The notes under the pieces: generated by a model
The model's database searches: none
What the model saw: only the letters and a program-made list of their open reading frames with translations
Told to the model about the DNA's origin: nothing
Assembly (NCBI GenBank): GCA_010093485.1
Contig: MU001495.1
Span: forward strand, 1-64,000
Length of the DNA: 64,000 nucleotides
Direction: 5' to 3'
From: Karstenula rhodostoma CBS 690.94
Taxonomy: Eukaryota > Ascomycota > Dothideomycetes > Pleosporales > Didymosphaeriaceae
Shown here: in pieces, positions 57,892 to 64,000 of the stretch
How positions within the stretch are numbered: the first letter of the stretch is position 1
How the letters are laid out: every line of letters starts with the position of its first letter
Program-made: the position numbers and the translations under genes

Positions 57892-59583
57892 ATGATCTTA
57901 GACGTTGTTGACAAGCTCCCTTTCCTCTATGAGACCGCCAACGCCCACCCCGCGTCGCTCGCGGCGGCCTTCATCGGTCTCGCTCTGTTACTCTGGAGAT
58001 TGGTCAAATTCACCGTACTACCTGCGCTCGATCCCAACGATCCGAAAGAGTACCCGTACTGGGTTCCTGGTAAGAAGTTTTCTCTCTACCACGTCTCCAC
58101 CGCAGTTCCCAAGAGAATGTCTAACACAAGTCCCAGTCGTTGGGCACCTGCGAGCTTTCACCAAAGATTCCCAAGGACTCCTCACGCGCGCACGCCTCCA
58201 TTTCAAAGATGTCCGCGATCCCTTCTCCATCACAATGGGCGGCCAGAAATTCTACATCGTGACCAAATCCAAAGACGTATCTACCGTGTACCGCAACTCG
58301 AAGACGCTCACGTTTGAAATCTTCGCGCAGGAAATCCTAGTGGATTTGGGGTGCTCTCAGGGTGCGGTCAACAGCGTGTATGGCGTCGGGCACGCGGACA
58401 GCAAGGGTCTTGTGAAGGAGCTGGGTGCGAAGACGCCCGCGAAGAAGACGCGCGACATGCATCACCACCAGCTTTTTCCTGGGGCGGGGAATCTCATCAA
58501 CGACATTGGCTCTGTGTTCGTTGCCTATTTCGATAAGACGATGGACTTGCAGTGGCTGAAAACCCAATTCTACGCCAACGAGGTGGGGAACGGTGCTGTC
58601 ACCGTCTCGCTGTGGGATCTGAATTCAGACCTTTTCACCAATGCTGCGCAAGAGGCGTACTTTGGGCAGAAGCTGAGAAGTATCAATCCGGCCATGGCAT
58701 GGACGATGCTTGAGTTTGACGATTTGGCGTGGCAGTTGATGTTCAAGTATCCGCCATTTTTGAGCCGCAAGATGCATGCTGCGAAGGACCAGGCATTTGA
58801 TGCATTGGAGCAGTATTTTGCGTCGCCCATTGAACAGAGGGAGGATACCGTCTGGTGGACGAAAGCGTTTGAAATGGAGATGAGGAGTGCGGGCTTGGGG
58901 GATAGAGATCTTGCTATCATGGCGATGACGATTTACTGGGGGTAAGTGCACTTGCTACCGTCTATATGTACGAAGCACTTGGGCTGATCATTTACAGCGC
59001 GTCGACGAACCTCCGCAAGGGCGGCTTCTGGTTCATCGCATACCTCCTGTTCGACCCAACGCTCCTTGCCTTGATCCAAGACGAAATCGCGCCTGCTTTC
59101 AACGGCCGCGAGATCAACCAAGACTACCTCACAAAGCAATGTCCGCGCTTCCAAGGCGCGTGGGAGGAAACCATGCGCATCACAGCGTTCTCCTCCTCCG
59201 TTCGCTTCGTAACCGAGGATACTGTCATCGGCAACAAGCTGCTGCGCAAAGGCTACCGCATCATGATGCCCTACCGGCAAATGCACCTTGACGAATCTGT
59301 ATTCGGCCCCGACGCGGAGGATTTCGTCGCCGACCGCTTCGTCAAGAACTCCGGTCTGCGCAATCACAATATGACGTTTGGAGGCGGCGCGACGCAGTGT
59401 CCCGGCAGGCATCTGGCCACACACACGATCCTGGTCTTTGTTGCCATGTTCTTGCACCGGTTCGAGGTTACGCTCGACCCGCCAGGACAATTGTTCCCGC
59501 AGATTAATGAGGCGCATCCTGTTCTCGGGCTTGTAGACGTGAAGCGATCGTCTGATCTAAAGGTCCAGCTAAGACTCAAGTAG
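57892..59583 (+). CDS. Cytochrome P450 (tandem copy 2)
   Basis: P450 of 522 residues, exons 57,892-58,069, 58,137-58,941 and 58,998-59,583. Membrane helix LAAAFIGLALLLWRLV, then PYWVPVVGHLRAF, FSITMGGQKFYIVTKSKDV, an I-helix region TIYWGASTNLRKGGFW without AGxxT, K-helix ETMR, and heme loop FGGGATQCPGRH (Cys near 462). The first exon is exactly 178 bp with the same intron phase as in the preceding P450. The last intron also falls at the same I-helix point, so the two are tandem duplicates. The family outline is that of fungal CYP7/CYP8-like enzymes, often sterol or lipid hydroxylases. The substrate is unknown. Confidence 0.94.
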
Positions 59584-60110
59584 TAAGAGTAGGATCGGAT
59601 AGAGGAGTGCGCCAATTGGAAATGATCATGTGACTGCTCACAACTCGCCATCCCACTTTCTCATTCGTACGGAGCAACCGGACGGGTTATCGAAGCGAGC
59701 AGTTGCCTCAATCTCGGCAGTGCTACGTGCCATAGGATCCCTGCATAAAGCTTACATCTCGTATTCAGCCGTGGGAAGGTTGCAGGCATGCTAAGCGACG
59801 GGCATTCGCCGGGAAGCGTGCATGCACGCTAATGCATACTACATAAACGACCTGTCCGTGCAGATGGACCCAGGATGAAAACCATGCATAGGTGATTAGT
59901 CGATATTCTTACATGTTCCTCGAAGACTAGTTCGACGGCATGGACACTGCGTACACTGTGGCTTCTAAAAACGCAAATACTAGTGGACGCTACGTGAACT
60001 GGCGTCTGTGATGCGGCGCAGCTGCCTAATGGGAATGTACAGGTCAGTTGCACCACACAAAAGGACGCAGGATATTCTTTGAGGCCGCCACTCGATACTA
60101 CTCAGCCAAA
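59584..60110. other. Intergenic region
   Basis: 527 bp between the last P450 and the FAD-linked oxidase gene. No frame of interest and no repeat seen; it should hold the oxidase promoter. Confidence 0.5.
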
Positions 60111-61756
60111 ATGTTCTTGACCAGAAGACTAGTAGCACTTGCCCTCGCCGGCTTTGAGCTTCTGGTTGGCTCAACGCTTGCCGCGCCAGCCAAAGCACCC
60201 GATTGCGTAAGTCTCGCATTCGCAGTGTCTGCAGAGCGTCTCTATCTGATTTGCATGCACATGGGTTAAAACTGACATCCTACAGTGCGAGACGCTTCGG
60301 AAGTCACTTCCAGACATTGTGTCGTGGAGCAATACTTCGGCGTTCACCGACTCGCTTTCAGCATACTGGGTCCAGCAGGAATCCCTTGCTCCTCCCGAAT
60401 GCATAGTCTCCGTACAATCTGTGGCCCACGTACAGACTACGGTGCGTGTGCTGGCTCGCCTTAACGCGAAGAGCAACACCTGCCCTTTTGCAATTCGCGC
60501 TGGGGGCCACGGTAATTACGGCGCTTCGAACCAGGCTAGCGGCGTCGACATTGATCTTCGGGGATTGAACAGGATCACAGTTGATCAGGGTCTCGCTGTC
60601 GCTAGCATTGGGGCGGGGGCATCTTGGGGGAAGGTCGCACTGGAGTTGGACACGTTGGGCCTAGTCGCGCCTGGGGGGCGTGACGGCGATGTGGGTGTAG
60701 GCGGCCTATCACTTGCCGGTAAGACAGCATGCACTGACTGCTCCCTCCTGAGATCCACACCCGCTGACATACCTTCCTTTCACAGGTGGGATCTCATACG
60801 TTGCGCCCTTGGTGGGCTTTACCGCCGATAACATCGTCAAGTATCAAGTCGTCAAAGCGTCCGGAGACGTCATCACCGTCAGCGCCACCTCCAACGCGGA
60901 TTTGTTCAAAGCGCTGAAAGGCGGTCTCAATAACTTCGGCATTGTAACGCGCATTGACATCAAGACACTTCCCTTGTCACGAACATGGGGCGGCACCACG
61001 TACTACGACATCAGCACGGCTCCTCAGCAGCTGAATGCGTTTTACAACTTCACGTCCGACCCAAGCTACGATGACAAGGCGTACGCTTATCAATCATTCG
61101 GCTACACCCCCGGGTCCACCGTGGTGCTGAACAACCTCGCGTACGCAGGCGCTCCAGCAACTCTGCCCGCCAAACTGAGCGTGCTCAACGCCGCGGCACC
61201 TGCGCTGTTCAGCACCCTGAGGCTGGACAACCAAACTGCCTTTACGACCGAACAGGCTGTTGCATCGCCCAAAGGACTCCGCCAGATCCACTACACCACT
61301 ACTTTCCAGCTCAACAAAGAGATCCTCACTGCCTCGTTCGAGATATGGAATGCCTCGCTCGCGAGGATCAAGTCCGTGCCGAATCTCACATACTCATGGA
61401 CGTTTGAGCCGCTTCCTGCACCTCTGCTAGCTGCGTCTGCGAAGGGAGGCAATGTATTAGGCCTGCCTAGTGGAGGCAAACCTCTAGTACTGGGGCTCAT
61501 ACGTGCATCGTACGTCGATGCTGCGGACGATACCTACTTGAACGACATCGTCAAGCAGGTTTTCAGTGACATCGAAGCGCGTGCGGAGAAGCTGGGTGTT
61601 GCGAACCAGTGGAAGTATGCTGGGTACGCTGGAAAGGGACAGCCTGTCATCGAGGGGTATGGAAAGTCAAACGTTGCGTTTCTGGAGAAGGTGAGCAGCA
61701 AGTACGATCCGGAGCAGCTCTTTCAGAGATCTGTACCGGGAGGGTTTAAGCTTTGA
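60111..61756 (+). CDS. Secreted FAD-linked (berberine-bridge-enzyme-like) oxidase
   Basis: 499 residues, exons 60,111-60,206, 60,286-60,718 and 60,786-61,756. An N-terminal signal peptide (LVALALAGFELLVGSTLAA) is followed by an FAD-binding PCMH-type domain. RAGGHGNYGASN holds His107, the expected covalent FAD attachment point. GVDIDLRGLN, GRDGDVGVGGLSLAGG and the C-terminal BBE segment (YGKSNVAFLEKVSSKYDP, then QLFQRSVPGGFKL) follow. Such enzymes oxidise alcohols, sugars or secondary metabolites with oxygen. There are N-glycosylation sites such as NTS and NFT. It is convergent with the SRPBCC-like gene. Confidence 0.94.
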
Positions 61757-62239
61757 GGGGAATCCATATTATGTGAGTCTATATGTAGTCTACTTCCATT
61801 TGTTTAGCAGTCTACTAGAAGTGTCGCAATGATCCATCAGAGATTCCCTCCTTTCACGTCCTAGCCACCGCCCTTGTGCCAAGTTGATTGGGGGTCTGAT
61901 ATTTGGCCTGCAGGGTATGTACTTTCTACTAGACCAGAAGACTCCTACATGTCGCTTTGATACGCGTAGAAGCTGATGTACCCTAGAAACGAAACTCTCA
62001 AGATGGCGTTACAGAGCACAAACTGCGTCTACGTTGAATTCCATCAAAGCGCTCATTAGGAAAATTTCCATCAACATACAGTGAACCATACAATCAGCAT
62101 ATGGTCTATTATGACTATGAAAAGGTCTAGAAACTGGTCGAGTACCCCAAAGTACCGAAGAAAATCTATGTTATTACGCCTATGTACACCCAATCGTTCT
62201 GCAGCATGCCATCCCCTACGCCAACTACTCATGCTCCGC
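61757..62239. other. Convergent intergenic region
   Basis: 483 bp between the 3' ends of the oxidase and SRPBCC-like genes. Only short frames that extend from, or lie antisense to, the flanking gene; nothing else is visible. Confidence 0.5.
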
Positions 62240-62833
62240 TTATTTCTTCGACTCAACGTAGGCCTTGAGGTCATTTGCCTCCTGCGTGAATTCGCGCTGG
62301 AAATCAGGCTTCGTCGACAGCAGGTTCACCGCCGCCGCACCCAACTGTGTCTGCCAGTGTGTGAATTGGCTGTAACCATTGGGCAGCGGCGCAAACAGCA
62401 AGACGTGCTCGGAGTGGCCGATGTACTCTTCATAATCGGTGTTCTTCCAGGCTGCAAAGTACGGCGGCTCCAGCCAGGTGATGTAGTCGGTGGCGGTGTT
62501 GTTCGATCCGGCGGGGATGCCCACTGAGGTGAAGGAGATGCCCATGCCAATCTTCAGGTCGGAGGGTGACTTGACACCTGCCGGGGGTACGGCGTTGACA
62601 ACGAAGTTGTTCCAATTCTTGTACTTTGGGAAGTCGAGGATGGCGTTGGAGACCTTTTGGACGGTGCCCTTGATTTTGATGGTGGCGCAGACGCTGAAAA
62701 CCGCGTCCTTTGTGCCATAGGTCGGAGTCCAGATCAGGGTGTTCTCGCCGGCGCACTTGACTGAATTGGCCTGGCCGGGGTAGGCAAGGGTGAGAGGCAG
62801 AGCGCCAAGAAGAAGGGTCGCGAAGGAACGCAT
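62240..62833 (-). CDS. Secreted SRPBCC/START-like protein
   Basis: Single-exon gene for 197 residues. A signal peptide (FATLLLGALPLTLAYP) precedes a domain with VQKVSNAILDFPKYKNWN, the opening of SRPBCC (polyketide cyclase/lipid-binding) folds. IKIGMGISFTS-like and TDYITWLEPPYFAAWKNTD strands and a C-terminal helix ending in AYVESKK follow. Members enclose hydrophobic ligands in a helix-grip pocket. Secreted fungal versions are mostly uncharacterised. Next to a secreted oxidase and P450s, it may bind or carry their product, by inference. Confidence 0.85.
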   Translation of the reverse strand: MRSFATLLLGALPLTLAYPGQANSVKCAGENTLIWTPTYGTKDAVFSVCATIKIKGTVQKVSNAILDFPKYKNWNNFVVNAVPPAGVKSPSDLKIGMGISFTSVGIPAGSNNTATDYITWLEPPYFAAWKNTDYEEYIGHSEHVLLFAPLPNGYSQFTHWQTQLGAAAVNLLSTKPDFQREFTQEANDLKAYVESKK

Positions 62834-64000
62834 GTTGCACGTGAAGTTGTTTTGATTTGGAAGTGATCTGCGGGATATGTGGTAGGTCTTGCGTTGAAGT
62901 ACGAAGATCTTAATGAAGAGCGCGTGGCAGTCTGGGATGTCTTCTGCGAGGTATTTAAGTGGTATTCAGGAACGCACATACCACAAGCACTGTTGCTGGC
63001 AGCATTGGAAGGAATCAGGAACGCTGCAAGGGGTTTTGCTTATTTGGTGCTATTCTGGATGGTAGCGCCACGTGCCCGTAGCCGAGCAGATAGATTATGA
63101 TCTCTCCATGGTACAGGGTCACGAATGCATGCATATGTCTCAACCGAGCTATGCCTGTTGGGTGCTCCGATCCCCGTAGCCCTTCACCGACCTCGCCCAT
63201 GATACTCTGTGTTATTGGCCACTCGGTGTACGATCCCGCCCCCAAGCAAACATTTGCGCACCTGGCTACCACGCGACCCGAAGCATAAAATCGGAGCCAG
63301 AAGCTTGGGATACGAAGTCCGGCACTAAGCTCAAAGCACGCATGGTGCACCTTTTAGAACATTACTCGAGTGAGGAATTCAATGGGGCGTTGGAACTACG
63401 TTCAGCCTCGCATTATGCCATGCCTTTTACAGTAGTACAGATTGCAAGGCCGAAGAAGGCCGATGCACAGACAACCACGCGTACAGAGTTACTGACCGAG
63501 TTCTGGGTGCTGATCACTCCTTTCGTGAAGCTTTTCCAAAAGCAACATCGGCACGGTGGACTTTTAAGCTACTATGTCCCTTTCTTACGTAACTTGAAAG
63601 CCCTAAGTCGATGCTAAAGCACATTCGTTTCGACGCGCATCACGTTCGAATGAAAAAAAAATTAAAGTTAGCTCATGTTTGGGGTAGGCGACGATAGCTT
63701 GGCTCATGCAACAACTATCATTGCTTAGTCCTGCGACTCCTTGCGTTATTCCCGGGAGGAAGAATGTCCTGATATGGGAACGTACTTTGGATTTGACCGT
63801 CCTCAGATCTCACTACATTACTCACAACCCTCTGTTCGTGTCAGCTTCATCGAGTTGCTTTTTCTCGGCTTGAGTGGCTGATAAAACCGTTATTAATCAT
63901 TCATGCGTTTCCCAATCTTCTCATCTCTGGAGGTGTGTGGGTGCTACCTGTCTTCGCCGCTCTGAACGCTTTCTTGGCACTTTGTTTGGGCATTTCGTTT
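62834..64000. other. Right-end intergenic region
   Basis: About 1.2 kb to the window edge. The left part is the promoter of the SRPBCC-like gene. A frame at 63,342-63,617 (plus, 91 codons) is unrecognised. An A-rich run lies at 63,652-63,665. No gene can be supported. Confidence 0.5.

Noticed and set aside
63342..63617. 91-codon frame on the plus strand near the window end
   Set aside because: No recognisable motif or context; too short to support alone.

Overview
The window looks like nuclear DNA of a filamentous ascomycete (Pezizomycotina). Genes carry short GT-AG introns of about 45-70 bp. Families typical of such fungi are present: Zn2Cys6 regulators, SAT4-type rhodopsin-domain receptors, FAD-linked oxidases and many cytochromes P450. 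One flank shows extreme repeat-induced point mutation (RIP). The class cannot be fixed from the sequence alone.

Positions 1 to about 19,330 form an AT-rich, gene-free block. CpA and TpG are almost absent; the first 600 bases, read by eye, contain none of either. The block holds two direct copies (1-4,975 and 13,957-19,064) of a repeat that stay in register over about 4.7 kb. In the stretches compared they differ by C/T and G/A changes. Each copy has a 22-bp minisatellite near its right end, and the second copy has a 160-N assembly gap in it. The right-hand edge is sharp: the first gene stops only about 100 bp away.

19.4-28.5 kb is a compact five-gene cluster: a Zn2Cys6 regulator, an isocitrate-lyase-fold protein that has lost its usual active-site residues, a fold-type-I PLP aminotransferase, an HpcH/HpaI-type aldolase with an altered active site, and a Fen2/Dal5-type transporter. 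They sit as divergent and convergent pairs sharing short promoters, one of which holds a palindromic CGG/CCG site. I infer an undescribed route for uptake, transamination and C-C cleavage of a small amino or oxo acid.

28.5-33.9 kb is a gene graveyard: a broken SAT4/PTH11-like receptor gene and a broken GMC oxidoreductase gene joined to the tail of a short-chain dehydrogenase. 34.0-43.1 kb holds a PRCC-domain protein divergent from the TORC2 subunit SIN1, then an O-methyltransferase and an acidic 2EXR-like protein.

43.4-62.8 kb is rich in tailoring enzymes: a short-chain dehydrogenase, a second Zn2Cys6 regulator, four P450s (two a tandem pair, one with a 6-nt micro-exon), an Erg26-like 3-beta-hydroxysteroid dehydrogenase-type protein, a SAT4 membrane protein, a secreted FAD-linked oxidase and a secreted SRPBCC-like protein. 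No polyketide, peptide or terpene backbone enzyme is visible. The set may modify an outside sterol or terpenoid, or be part of a cluster extending past 64 kb. Exon-intron models were built by hand; every intact model keeps its reading frame.
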